Positions 1 to 8,438 of a DNA stretch of 23,459 nt are shown piece after piece. Position 1 is the first letter of the stretch. Each line of letters begins with the position of its first letter. Under the pieces are notes generated by a model. The model searched no databases. It saw only the letters and a list, made by a program, of their open reading frames with translations, and was not told the DNA's origin. The position numbers and the translations under genes were made by a program. The DNA is from CAZNRY01 sp964575675 (lineage in GTDB: Bacteria > Eisenbacteria > RBG-16-71-46 > CAIMUX01 > VGJL01). The DNA is taken from NCBI GenBank assembly GCA_964575675.1, contig CAZNRY010000042.1, positions 1 through 23,459 on the forward strand, written 5' to 3'.

Positions 1-88
1 ACGCGCCGAGGGCGGCCGGGGGCGCTTCTACGTCTCCCTCGGTCGAGGGTTCTAGCTCCGATCCACGGTCGGGCTCCAATCGGGGCCG

Positions 89-543
89 ATGTTCTTCAAT
101 CTCTTTCGCCGGCAGTGGATGAAGCTCACGGGGCTCGCCCTCGCCGCCACGATCTCGGCGGCCGCCATCGCGCTGCTCGCGGGCAAGCTGCTGAACGTCA
201 CCCTGCGGCAGCTGGAATCATCCTCTTCCTTGCGGGAGTCGGCACGCGCGCGGGCGGTAGCTTCGTCCACACCTTCATGACGCAGGGTGTGCTACTGCTC
301 TTCTTCGGCGCAGCGATCACTCTGTTGTCGACCCTGATCATCATCTTCGTGTCCAACAGACTGCTCGGCTACGACATGATCTCCACCTACGGAATCCTGG
401 CGGGGATCCACACCCAACCCGCCGCCTTGGCCTTTGCGAACACCCACACGGGATCCGAGAGTCCGAACGTGAGCTACACGGCCGTCTATCCGATCGCTCT
501 GATCCTCAAAATCGTTCTCGCACAAGTGCTTGTGGGATTGTAG
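89..543 (+). pseudogene. AspT/YidE-type transporter remnant, internally deleted and frameshifted
   Basis: Two membrane pieces of an AspT/YidE-duplication transporter lie in different frames. Positions 89-214 encode a piece resembling the fourth helix region of the first membrane repeat (begins MFFNLFRRQWMKLTGLAL). Positions 214-543 encode the end of the second repeat, with GIILFLAGVGTRAGG, then FVSNRLLGYD and a C-terminal AVYPIALILKIVL helix ending in TAG. Reading LRQL followed by GIILFLAG needs one extra G near 214, so a single base seems to be missing. The usual middle of the family (rest of repeat one, two RCK_C/TrkA_C domains, first helices of repeat two) is absent. No ribosome-binding site is visible before 89, and a stop at 53-55 closes the frame upstream. 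What is seen is the frame change and the missing core; decay is the inference. An assembly error at the contig end is the alternative. Confidence 0.6.
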
Positions 544-685
544 GCCGTCTGCCGCCACCCTGCCAAAGGGCCCAATTTTCCCCCTGCCGCACTCCGCTCA
601 ACCCCCCGGAAGCTAAGGCTATGGCCCTGGGGCCCCGATAATTCCGCAGAGACCCGAGACGTATGGGAATACACCAGGAGCGGCG
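541..685 (+). other. Spacer upstream of the hybrid kinase
   Basis: This 145-bp spacer has no recognisable gene. It contains a GGGGCCCC palindrome near 632-639 and a clear Shine-Dalgarno sequence AGGAG (676-680), five bases before the kinase ATG. I could not pick out a convincing -35/-10 pair. Confidence 0.4.
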
Positions 686-3600
686 ATGACCGGCGGATTC
701 ATTTCGGAACAGATGGACTACATCTCCTTCCTCCACGGACTCGCCTTCGTTTTCCTTGCCATGAATGCATGGCGGTTGAACTGGCGGGGAGGAAGTACGA
801 CTCCATGGGGATGGCTCGCCCTGTTCGGTCTGCTGCAAGGTCTAGCCGGGTGGGCGGAGATGCTGGTACTGAGCCTCGGGGACAGCCGGCTGTACGCGAT
901 CCTCCGGCTTCTCCTGTTGGTTTCCTCGTTCGCCTGTCTGCTCGAGTTCGCGAGGCGCAATCTCGGCCTCGAAAGCGGCAGACGGTTCGGGTGGGCGTGG
1001 CTTCTCGTCCCGCTCGGCCTGACGGCGGCGGGAGCCGGCGCGGGCCTGGATGGCGCGAATGTCGCGGCCCGCTACAGCATCGGGCTGCCCGGGGGAGTCC
1101 TGGCGGCCATCTCGATCTGGCGGAGGCGCGCACAGCGTCGAGAAGAGCGCCTGATCTACTTCTCGGCCCTTGGACTCTGTCTCTATGGGGTCACGGCGGG
1201 CGTCATCGTGCCGAAGATGCCGTTCTTCCCAGCGTCGGTCGTCAATCTAGACTCCTTCACAACCGCCACGGGGATTCCCATTCAAGTCGTCCAAGCACTA
1301 TTGGCCTTCCTCGTAGCCGGCGCCCTGTGGTACCGCTTCGGCCGCGTCCAGACGGCCACGCCCCGGATGCGCGGCGCGCGCATGGAGCAATGGGTCGTCG
1401 CGGTCCTTGCGATCGTTCTGTTCGGCGGTTGGATGGGCGCCAAGTGGGTTGGTAGTAGAACGGATGATCAATTGAGGAGCAGCCTCCTCGGACGGGGCCA
1501 GACCGCGGCTGCGGCCATAGATGCATCCCGCGTGAAACGGCTCTCCTGCACGATCTCCGATCTTACCTCTCCCGACTACCAGGCCCTGAACGAGCAACTC
1601 ATACGGATGAGGTCCGCCAACGCCGATTGCCGCTTCATCTACCTGATGGCTCGCACGGACAGCTCCGTCGTACTCATGGCCGACTCCGAGCCGGCAGATT
1701 CCCCTGACTTCTCGCCGCCGGGGCTGGTCTATGACGAGGCGAGTGCGGCCTTGATCGGCGCCCTCCGGGACGGGCAAGCGATCACGGAGGGTCCCCTTCC
1801 CGACTCCTGGGGGGTCTGGGTGAGCGCGCTCGTACCCATTTGGAGCCCTCAGTCGGGAGAGGTGCTCGCGATCCTCGGCCTCGACGCTGCCGCCGAGGAC
1901 TGGGCGCGCTACATCGCGAGCGCCCGTCTCACGCCGATCCTTGTCACACTCCTTCTCTCGCTGCTTCTGACCGCGTTCTTCGTGGCGGCGCAGGGCGCTC
2001 GCGAAGCGGCGGCCAGGATCCGCGAGTCCGAGGGCCGCTTGAGCGCGGTCATCAAGAACGCCAAGGACGCTATCTACATCATGGACACCGACGGGCGGTA
2101 TTTGCTCGTGAACCCCGCGATGGCCGAGCTCGTCGGATTTGAGCAGGAGGACGTCCTTGGGAAGACCGATCGGGACTTGCTCGATCCGAAGACCGCCGCC
2201 CATGTCCGCGACATCGACGAGCAGGTCTTCAAGGGGGCCGTGGTCGAGGAAGACTCGACCAGGGTGCTTCAGGGAATTGAGCGAAGCCTTCATATCATCA
2301 AGGTCCCGGTTCGAGATGGCGCGGGACGGATCATCGGCCTCTGCGGGGTGGCGCGCGACATCACAGAGCGGAAGCGGACCATGACGGAGCTCGCCTCGGC
2401 CAACGCCAGCCTCGAGGAAGCCGTCGCCCACGCGAACGAGATGACGGCCGCGGCCGAGAGGGCGGCCCGCGTGAAGGCCGAGTTCGTTGCGAACATGAGC
2501 CACGAGATCCGCACCCCGATGAATGGGGTGATCGGAATGACGGGCCTTCTCCTGGACACCGAGCTCAATGCCGAGCAGCGGGATTTCGCGCGGAGCATTC
2601 GAAGCAGCGGCGAGGCGCTCCTGAGCCTGATCAACGACATCCTGGATTTCTCCAAGATCGAAGCGGGCAAGATGCACCTGGAAACGGTCGAGTTCAACCT
2701 TCGGACTTTGATGGAGGAGACGACCGAGCTCCTTGCTCCCCGCGCGCACGAGAAGAAGATCGAGCTGGCATGCCTTGTCCCGCCTGGAATGGCGGAAAAC
2801 CTCTGCGGCGACCCGGGCAGGATCCGCCAGATCCTGACCAATCTCCTTGGAAACGCGATCAAGTTCACCGAGAGGGGCGAGGTGATCGTCGAGGCGAGGG
2901 TGGTCGAAGAGGCGGAGCATCAGGTGCGGATCCGTCTCTCAGTTCATGACACCGGGATTGGGATTCCGAGCGGCAAGCAAGCCGCGATCTTCGAGAGCTT
3001 TACCCAGGCGGATGCTAGAACGACGCGCAAGTACGGCGGCACCGGTTTGGGGCTTACGATCTCCAGGCAGCTCACAGAGCTGATGGGAGGGCGGATCGGA
3101 CTCCGGAGCGAGCCCGGCAAGGGAAGCGAGTTCTGGGTGGAGCTGCCCCTCGAGAAGATGGAGATCGACTCGACGAGACGGCGGCATCCTTCGAGCCTGA
3201 GCGGAATGCGCGTCTTGATCGTCGACGATCACGAGATGAATCGCCGCATTCTGCGGGGGCAGCTCAGCGCATGGGCCATGCGGCCCGACGAGGTCGAGAA
3301 CGGAAGCCAGGCGATCGCCGCGCTCAGGCGGGCGGTGACGACCGATCCTTTCCGGGTCGTCCTGCTCGATCTTCAGATGCCGGAGATGGACGGCGAAGAG
3401 ACGGCTCGCGTGATCAAGGCCGACAGTACCCTCAGCCACATTCCGCTCATCCTCCTCTCGTCCGCGGGCGCGACCGGACCGAGTTCGGAGATGAAGGCGA
3501 AGGGATTCGCCGCCTGGGCGACCAAACCGGTGCGGCAGTCGCAGCTCCTGAATGCCCTGGTGACCGTCTTCGGATGGCCGGCGGCGGAGGAGCGCCGGGT

Positions 3601-4405
3601 GCCGGGACGCCAGCCCGCGGCACTGCAGGAGAGGCCGCTGGAAGGCATGCGCGTCCTCGTGGCCGAGGACAACACGGTCAATCAGAAGGTCGCCCTGCGG
3701 ATCCTGGAGCGGCTGGGATGCCGCGCGGATGCGGTGGCCAACGGGGCCGAGGCCGTGGTGGCGATCGAGAGGATTCCGTATCACGCGATCCTGATGGATT
3801 GCCACATGCCGGAGATGGATGGCTACGAGGCGACGGCGGAGATCCGCCGCAGGGAGTCTGGCGCCGATCGGCACATGCCGATCATCGCGATGACGGCAAA
3901 CGCGATGCAGGGCGATCGCGAGCTCTGCATCGCTGCAGGTATGGATGGCTACGTCGCAAAGCCGGTCAGACCGGAACATCTGCGCAACGCACTGCTTCAG
4001 TGGTTCGAAGGGAGGAAGGTGATGGCCGTTTCCGAAAAACCCGAATCGTCCTCGGGACCGCCGGCCCTGGACGTTGGTCGGCTCCGCGAGAGCAGCGGCG
4101 ACGATCCGGTCTTCATGCGAGAGTTGCTCGACGAGTACTTGACGACCCTCGAGGAACGGGTCGCCGAGCTCGAGGGCTCCGCCCATGCCGGGGACGCGGC
4201 GAAACTGAGATTCCAGGCCCATGGTCTCAAGGGTACAAGCCGGACCATGGGTGCGGCGATGCTCGGCGATCTGTTCGAGCAGATCGAACAGTGCGCGGCA
4301 GATGGCAATCCAGCGGGAGCGCAACCCGCGATAGCGCAACTGACGCCGGAGGTCGATAGGCTTCGGGCCGCGGTGGCGACCCTTGGACTGGAGGAGGCTG
4401 CCTGA
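686..4405 (+). CDS. Membrane hybrid sensor histidine kinase with PAS, two receivers and Hpt
   Basis: This 1239-residue protein carries a whole phosphorelay in one chain. About seven N-terminal hydrophobic segments (residues 10-218) come first. Then a helix (about 234-254), a Cache-like extracytoplasmic domain (255-415, with RFIYLM and WGVWVSALVPI) and a further helix (417-440) follow. The cytoplasmic part has PAS (about 445-565), HisKA with H606 in SHEIRTP, and HATPase_c (N-box N723, DTGIGIP 755-761, GGTGLGL 784-790). It ends with receiver 1 (D895 in LLDLQMP), receiver 2 (D1038 in LMDCHMP) and an Hpt domain (H1179 in AHGLKGT). All phosphotransfer residues are present. The ATG follows AGGAG at five bases. 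No response regulator or output gene lies beside it, so its target is probably encoded elsewhere. The ligand is unknown. Confidence 0.95.
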   Translation: MTGGFISEQMDYISFLHGLAFVFLAMNAWRLNWRGGSTTPWGWLALFGLLQGLAGWAEMLVLSLGDSRLYAILRLLLLVSSFACLLEFARRNLGLESGRRFGWAWLLVPLGLTAAGAGAGLDGANVAARYSIGLPGGVLAAISIWRRRAQRREERLIYFSALGLCLYGVTAGVIVPKMPFFPASVVNLDSFTTATGIPIQVVQALLAFLVAGALWYRFGRVQTATPRMRGARMEQWVVAVLAIVLFGGWMGAKWVGSRTDDQLRSSLLGRGQTAAAAIDASRVKRLSCTISDLTSPDYQALNEQLIRMRSANADCRFIYLMARTDSSVVLMADSEPADSPDFSPPGLVYDEASAALIGALRDGQAITEGPLPDSWGVWVSALVPIWSPQSGEVLAILGLDAAAEDWARYIASARLTPILVTLLLSLLLTAFFVAAQGAREAAARIRESEGRLSAVIKNAKDAIYIMDTDGRYLLVNPAMAELVGFEQEDVLGKTDRDLLDPKTAAHVRDIDEQVFKGAVVEEDSTRVLQGIERSLHIIKVPVRDGAGRIIGLCGVARDITERKRTMTELASANASLEEAVAHANEMTAAAERAARVKAEFVANMSHEIRTPMNGVIGMTGLLLDTELNAEQRDFARSIRSSGEALLSLINDILDFSKIEAGKMHLETVEFNLRTLMEETTELLAPRAHEKKIELACLVPPGMAENLCGDPGRIRQILTNLLGNAIKFTERGEVIVEARVVEEAEHQVRIRLSVHDTGIGIPSGKQAAIFESFTQADARTTRKYGGTGLGLTISRQLTELMGGRIGLRSEPGKGSEFWVELPLEKMEIDSTRRRHPSSLSGMRVLIVDDHEMNRRILRGQLSAWAMRPDEVENGSQAIAALRRAVTTDPFRVVLLDLQMPEMDGEETARVIKADSTLSHIPLILLSSAGATGPSSEMKAKGFAAWATKPVRQSQLLNALVTVFGWPAAEERRVPGRQPAALQERPLEGMRVLVAEDNTVNQKVALRILERLGCRADAVANGAEAVVAIERIPYHAILMDCHMPEMDGYEATAEIRRRESGADRHMPIIAMTANAMQGDRELCIAAGMDGYVAKPVRPEHLRNALLQWFEGRKVMAVSEKPESSSGPPALDVGRLRESSGDDPVFMRELLDEYLTTLEERVAELEGSAHAGDAAKLRFQAHGLKGTSRTMGAAMLGDLFEQIEQCAADGNPAGAQPAIAQLTPEVDRLRAAVATLGLEEAA

Positions 4406-4469
4406 TCCTGCTTGACTCAGCGCGCGCGAGAATGTTCGTCGGCCGCTGTACGGGGACCGCGGGGCTCGC

Positions 4470-4735
4470 CATGGCAGCAGGTTCGGCGACCGGGACCGCC
4501 CGGGACCCGCCGATGAGTTCGATCTGATCGTGAACTACAGCAGGCCGCTCGCTTGAGCGCGGGCGAGTACGGCGAACCGTTCGGTTTGCGGAACACCGAG
4601 GTTGGGGGCGGACTCCGTTTCAGCGTGGGATCGACGAGCCTGACGCCGCGCGCCGGATACGGATATGCGCCCGCGGGCCCCGAGGCGGGGGGAAGTCGGT
4701 TCATCGGAGGGTTCTCTGTAGCGTTTGGCGAATAG
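4470..4735 (+). pseudogene. Possible beta-barrel gene remnant, frameshifted
   Basis: Two protein-like stretches in different frames look like the end of one broken gene. Positions 4470-4553 read through FDLIVNYSRPLA and hit TGA at 4554. From about 4550 another frame reads SAGEYGEPFGL, GGGLRFSVGS, PRAGYGYAP and FIGGFSVAFGE to a stop at 4733-4735. Alternating polar and apolar residues with many Gly, Tyr and Phe suggest the last strands of an outer-membrane beta-barrel. One missing base near 4550 would join the pieces. No N-terminal part exists, because the kinase ends at 4405. The family was not recognised, and the remnant reading is an inference. A short TTG-started ORF (4553-4735) is the alternative. 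Confidence 0.4.
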
Positions 4736-5013
4736 ACTGCTGGTCTTCCCACCGCTTCCGCAGGCGCTCGCCTGGCGCATCCCGCCACGCGCGTCTGCCC
4801 GCGGCTCGTTCGCCATGTCCCTTCGCGCGACTGCTCCGGCGGTAGACTGCCACGGCCATAGCGCCGTTCTTGCCCCGCCTGCGCTCTGGCGTCGCGCTAC
4901 GAGACATGGCTGCACGCCCGCGGGCAGCCGACCTGAACGCTACCGAATCGGCGCACCGCTCGCTCGCCGCTGTGGCCGCCTTTCCTATACAGTTAACCGG
5001 AAAGGGGGCATCC
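4736..5013. other. Spacer upstream of homoaconitase
   Basis: No gene is seen in this 278-bp spacer. The homoaconitase frame stays open back to about 4870, but that upstream part is Arg/Ala-rich and unlike the family. A 20-bp stretch at 4764-4783 nearly matches one end of the dispersed repeat found at 21919 and 23330. The ribosome-binding site AAAGGGGG (5001-5008) lies just before the chosen ATG. A weak -10-like TATACA occurs at 4986-4991 without a good -35. Confidence 0.4.
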
Positions 5014-6987
5014 ATGGGGCAGAATCGAATCGAGAAGATCGCCGAACGTTTCGCGGTCGGTCTTCCGGCCGGCTACCGCGTCCACGCAGGGGATTTCATT
5101 TCTGTCAGGCCGTTTCACGTCTTGACCCATGACAACACGGGCGCCGTGATCCCGAAGTTCCGATCGATCGGCGCAGCGAAGGTCTTCGATCCCTCCCAGC
5201 CGATGATCGCCCTCGACCACGACGTCCAGAACGTGACCCCCGAGAACCTGGCGAAGTATGCGGCCATCGAAGCCTTCGCGCGCGAGCACGGGCTCGCCTT
5301 CTTTCCCGCAAGGAGTGGCATCGGGCACCAGCTCATGGTGGAAGAGGGATTCGTTCTGCCCGGTGCGTTCGTCGTTGGGTCCGACTCACACTCGAATCTC
5401 TACGGGGGGTTGGGCGCGCTCGGCACGCCGGTCGTCAGAACCGACGCCGCTGCGATCTGGGCGACGGGGGAGACGTGGTGGGAGGTGCCGCCGGTCGCCC
5501 GGGTGACCCTCACCGGAAGCCTGCGGCCCGGCGTCACGGGAAAAGACGTGATCATCGCCCTGATCGGCTTCTTCAACAAGGATGAGGTCCTGAACCACGC
5601 GATCGAGTTCGACGGGAACGGCATCGCCTCCCTTTCGATCGATCAGCGCCTCACGATCGCGAACATGACGACCGAGTGGGGCGCGCTGGCGGGCATGGTC
5701 CCGTATGACGCGAAGACCCGCGAGTACCTGCTCGGCAGGGCGGAGGTCATGGCGCGGCGTGGCGATCAAGCCCCGCGCCTAACGCGGGCGATCATCGACG
5801 AGCACGAGGGAAAGAACCCCGTCGCCGATCCGGACGCCTTTTACGCGAGGGAGTTCGCAATCGACCTCTTGAGCATCGCGCCCCACGTGGCAGGGCCGAA
5901 CGAGGTCAAGCTGATCACGCCGGTCGCGGAGATCGAATCGAGGCGCGTGAAGATCGACAAAGCCTACCTTCTTTCCTGTGTGAATGGTCGCCTCGAGGAC
6001 CTGGCCGATGCGGCGCGGGCGATCGAAGGGAAGAAGGTCGCCGAAGGCGTGAAGCTCTACGTCGCCGCAGCCTCGGCGACGATCGAGGCGGAGGCGAAGC
6101 GACGGGGGTACTGGGGGACGTTGATGAAGGCCGGAGCAATTGCCCTGCCGCCGGGTTGCGGGCCATGCATCGGCCTCGGGGAAGGCATCCTTGCCGCGGG
6201 GGAGGTCGCAATCTCGGCGACGAACCGGAACTTCAAGGGGCGGATGGGCGCGGCGGATTCTCTGGCCTACCTCGCATCGCCGGCCGTGGTCGCGGCGTCG
6301 GCCGCTGCTGGCTACATCGCCGGGCCGGAACCGGCTTCGTCCGCCACGCCGGCCGGCGCGGCAGAGATCTCCGGCGAGATGCGGGAGAACCGGCCTTGCG
6401 AGATCGAGCCCGCACGCGTGACGATCCGCGAGGGATTTCCGCGCGTCATCGAGGGGATGCTCCTGCTCGTGCGCAAGGACAACCTCAACACGGATGGGAT
6501 CTACGGGAAGGAGTACACCTACAAGGACGACCTGACGCCCGCCGAGATGGGGAAGGTCGCCATGTTGAACCACGATCCCAAGTTTCAGGAAATCGCGCGG
6601 GAAGGCGACATCCTGGTCGGCGGGTGGAACTTCGGGAGCGGCTCCTCTCGCGAACAGGCGGCGACAGCGCTCAAGCATCGGGGGATTCCTCTCGTCATCG
6701 CGGGCTCCTACTCGCAGACGTACAAGCGCAATGCCTTCAACAACGCCTACATCGTGATCGAGTGTCCCCGTCTCGTGGCCGACCTTCGGGATCACTGCGC
6801 GGCCGACGAACGGCCGACGGTCCGCACCGAGTGGAGAGCGCGGGTCGACTTCGAGTCGAGCCGGATCGAGGTGGACGGCAAGGCGTATCCGTTCGCCCCG
6901 CTGCGCGAGGTCGCGCAGGAGCTCGTCGCGCTGGGCGGATTCGAGGCAGTCCTGCGACGGAAGCTCGGGACGGCTGGACGAAGGTAG
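5014..6987 (+). CDS. Homoaconitase, single-chain Lys4-like (aconitase superfamily)
   Basis: The 657-residue protein is an aconitase-superfamily [4Fe-4S] dehydratase. Its sequence follows fungal Lys4 homoaconitase much more closely than ordinary aconitase. Shared stretches include MGQNRIEKI near the start, LDHDVQN, GIGHQLM, TDAAAIWATG, RLTIANMTTEWGAL, ISATNRNFKGRMG and NTDGIYGKEYTY. The cluster cysteines are C322 (in SCVNG), C382 and C385 (GCGPCIG). The swivel domain carries GSGSSREQA (541-549) and YSQTYKRNAFNN. Homoaconitase converts homocitrate to homoisocitrate in alpha-aminoadipate lysine synthesis. The ATG at 5014 was chosen over upstream in-frame codons because of AAAGGGGG just before it and the Lys4-like N-terminus. 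No other lysine gene is in the window, so aconitate or a related acid may be the real substrate. The Lys4 comparison is from memory. Confidence 0.82.
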   Translation: MGQNRIEKIAERFAVGLPAGYRVHAGDFISVRPFHVLTHDNTGAVIPKFRSIGAAKVFDPSQPMIALDHDVQNVTPENLAKYAAIEAFAREHGLAFFPARSGIGHQLMVEEGFVLPGAFVVGSDSHSNLYGGLGALGTPVVRTDAAAIWATGETWWEVPPVARVTLTGSLRPGVTGKDVIIALIGFFNKDEVLNHAIEFDGNGIASLSIDQRLTIANMTTEWGALAGMVPYDAKTREYLLGRAEVMARRGDQAPRLTRAIIDEHEGKNPVADPDAFYAREFAIDLLSIAPHVAGPNEVKLITPVAEIESRRVKIDKAYLLSCVNGRLEDLADAARAIEGKKVAEGVKLYVAAASATIEAEAKRRGYWGTLMKAGAIALPPGCGPCIGLGEGILAAGEVAISATNRNFKGRMGAADSLAYLASPAVVAASAAAGYIAGPEPASSATPAGAAEISGEMRENRPCEIEPARVTIREGFPRVIEGMLLLVRKDNLNTDGIYGKEYTYKDDLTPAEMGKVAMLNHDPKFQEIAREGDILVGGWNFGSGSSREQAATALKHRGIPLVIAGSYSQTYKRNAFNNAYIVIECPRLVADLRDHCAADERPTVRTEWRARVDFESSRIEVDGKAYPFAPLREVAQELVALGGFEAVLRRKLGTAGRR

Positions 6988-7041
6988 GCGGTATCTCTTG
7001 CAGGGCAGGGCGTCGACCCGTCCCGAAACGCAAGGCCCTTG

Positions 7042-7080
7042 TGAACGATTCGAACGTGTGAGGGCTGCATGAACGATTCG
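7042..7080 (+). repeat. Short direct repeat at the rhomboid start
   Basis: TGAACGATTCG occurs at 7042-7052 and again at 7070-7080, a period of 28 bp. The second copy forms the first codons of the rhomboid gene. The first copy, read from GTG at 7041, gives a six-codon peptide MNDSNV that stops just before the real start. Confidence 0.7.
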
Positions 7081-7671
7081 GGTGTGTCGATCTCCCTTCT
7101 GACGATCGCCGTCACGGCACTCTGCAGCTTCGCAGGGTTCGCGTCACGCCGGACCGCACGCGACCTCGCCGAATCGCCCTGGGAAATCCTCCACGACGGC
7201 CGCTGGTACCAAATGTTCACGTCCGGTTTCCTGCACGTCGACCTCGGCCACCTCTTCATGAACATGTTCACGCTCTTCTTCTTCGGCCCGCCGGTCGAAC
7301 GGATTCTGGGCGGCAAGGGCTTCGCGATTCTCTACCTTGGGAGCCTCCTCGCCGGGAGCCTACTTACCCTTCTCCTCTATCACCGGGACCGGGCCTACCG
7401 CGCCCTTGGAGCATCGGGGGCGGTGACGGGGATTGTTTTCGGGTTTGTCCTCTTCTATCCGACGGCGCCGCTCTACATCTTCTTCATTCCGATCGGGATT
7501 CCGGCGTTCCTCTTCGCGGCCGGCTACCTGGCGATCTCGATCATCGGCGCTCGGACTCGCAGAGGGCGGATCGGGCACGCGGCGCACCTGGGGGGAGCGA
7601 TCGGCGGGGTCTTGCTGACGATCGCCCTGGAGCCGAGGGCGGCCGCGGTGTTTCTCTCGCACTTCCGGTAG
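7069..7671 (+). CDS. Rhomboid-family intramembrane serine protease
   Basis: This 200-residue protein has the features of an active rhomboid protease, which cleaves single-pass membrane proteins within the bilayer. GHLFMNMFTLFFFG (60-73) gives the conserved His and Asn of the second helix. GASGAVTG holds the nucleophile S116, and GHAAHLGGAIGG holds the general-base His (H173). About six hydrophobic segments span the chain, with no extra N- or C-terminal domain, so it is the compact bacterial form. The ATG at 7069 is preceded by GAGGG (7060-7064). It begins 81 bp after the homoaconitase stop on the same strand and could share its transcript. The 3' end converges on phoU. Substrates cannot be told from sequence. 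Confidence 0.9.
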   Translation: MNDSGVSISLLTIAVTALCSFAGFASRRTARDLAESPWEILHDGRWYQMFTSGFLHVDLGHLFMNMFTLFFFGPPVERILGGKGFAILYLGSLLAGSLLTLLLYHRDRAYRALGASGAVTGIVFGFVLFYPTAPLYIFFIPIGIPAFLFAAGYLAISIIGARTRRGRIGHAAHLGGAIGGVLLTIALEPRAAAVFLSHFR

Positions 7672-7745
7672 TCGTCGTCTGACCGGTGCGGGACGAATTC
7701 CTCCGGCTCACCGATGACCATGCGCTACGCCCCCCCCCTGAGCCC

Positions 7746-8438
7746 CTAATGGCCGGCGCCGTCGATGCCCGCCTCAGGATGTTGGGCACCCATGTGCTTG
7801 ATGATCCGAGCCTCGTTGATGAACACGACCTCCTCGGCGATGTTTGTCGCCAGATCGCCCACCCTCTCGAGGTTGCGGGCCACCATGATCAGATCCATGC
7901 AGGTCGATATGGCACCCGAGTCCTGGTTCATCATGGAGACGAGCTGCTTGAACACTTGACGGTTAAGCTCGTCCACCTTGTCATCCCGGCGGACGAGTGA
8001 GCGGGCCGTCGCCGCGTCCTTCCGGGCGAAAGCGTTCAGCGTGTCTCGCAGCAAACCCGTAGAGACCTCGGCCAGGAGCTGAAACTGATCCGGCAACTTG
8101 GCGGCCGTGTGGGATGCCAGCCGGATCACGTTCCCCGCGATGTTGACCCCATGATCGCCGACCCTTTCGAGGTCGTTCGATATCTTCAGGGCCGCGGTCA
8201 GAAACCGCAGGTCGACCGCCATCGGCTGGCGGAGTGCAAGAAGGTCGATGCAACGCTGCTCGATATCGAGCTCCATCTCGTCGATCGCCCGGTCATCGGC
8301 AATGACCTGCTCCGCCATCACTGGATCGCGCCGGTAGAGGGCGTCGATCGACCGGCGAACGAGCTCCTCCGAGCGTGCACCCATCAGGACGATCTGCTCC
8401 TTCAGCGAGACCAGCTCTTCGTCGAAGTGCCTTACCAA
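7746..8438 (-). CDS. phoU: Phosphate transport regulator PhoU
   Basis: The 230-residue protein has the two repeated three-helix bundles of PhoU. Each bears the metal-binding signature: ERVGDHGVNIAGN in the first half and ERVGDLATNIAEE in the second. PhoU links the Pst transporter to PhoR and damps Pho signalling and phosphate uptake when phosphate is plentiful. Its length matches the family. The start is TTG (8436-8438), preceded on the minus strand by GGGGGA at 8443-8448, and RHFDEELVSLKEQ fits typical PhoU N-termini. It is the last gene of the pst cluster, 123 bp after pstB. Confidence 0.95.
   Translation of the reverse strand: MVRHFDEELVSLKEQIVLMGARSEELVRRSIDALYRRDPVMAEQVIADDRAIDEMELDIEQRCIDLLALRQPMAVDLRFLTAALKISNDLERVGDHGVNIAGNVIRLASHTAAKLPDQFQLLAEVSTGLLRDTLNAFARKDAATARSLVRRDDKVDELNRQVFKQLVSMMNQDSGAISTCMDLIMVARNLERVGDLATNIAEEVVFINEARIIKHMGAQHPEAGIDGAGH

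Noticed and set aside
1298..2920. 540-residue open frame on the minus strand opposite the hybrid kinase
   Set aside because: It is a high-GC antisense shadow rich in Arg, Asp and His, without domain motifs; the plus strand carries clear kinase motifs throughout.
2939..4339. 466-residue minus-strand open frame
   Set aside because: It is opposite the HATPase, receiver and Hpt domains of the kinase and has no recognisable protein features.
4870..5013. Longer N-terminus for homoaconitase
   Set aside because: The extra residues are unlike the family, while ATG 5014 has a strong ribosome-binding site and gives a Lys4-like start.
5779..6795. 338-residue minus-strand open frame
   Set aside because: It is antisense to homoaconitase, whose motifs are unmistakable; the composition is that of a shadow frame.
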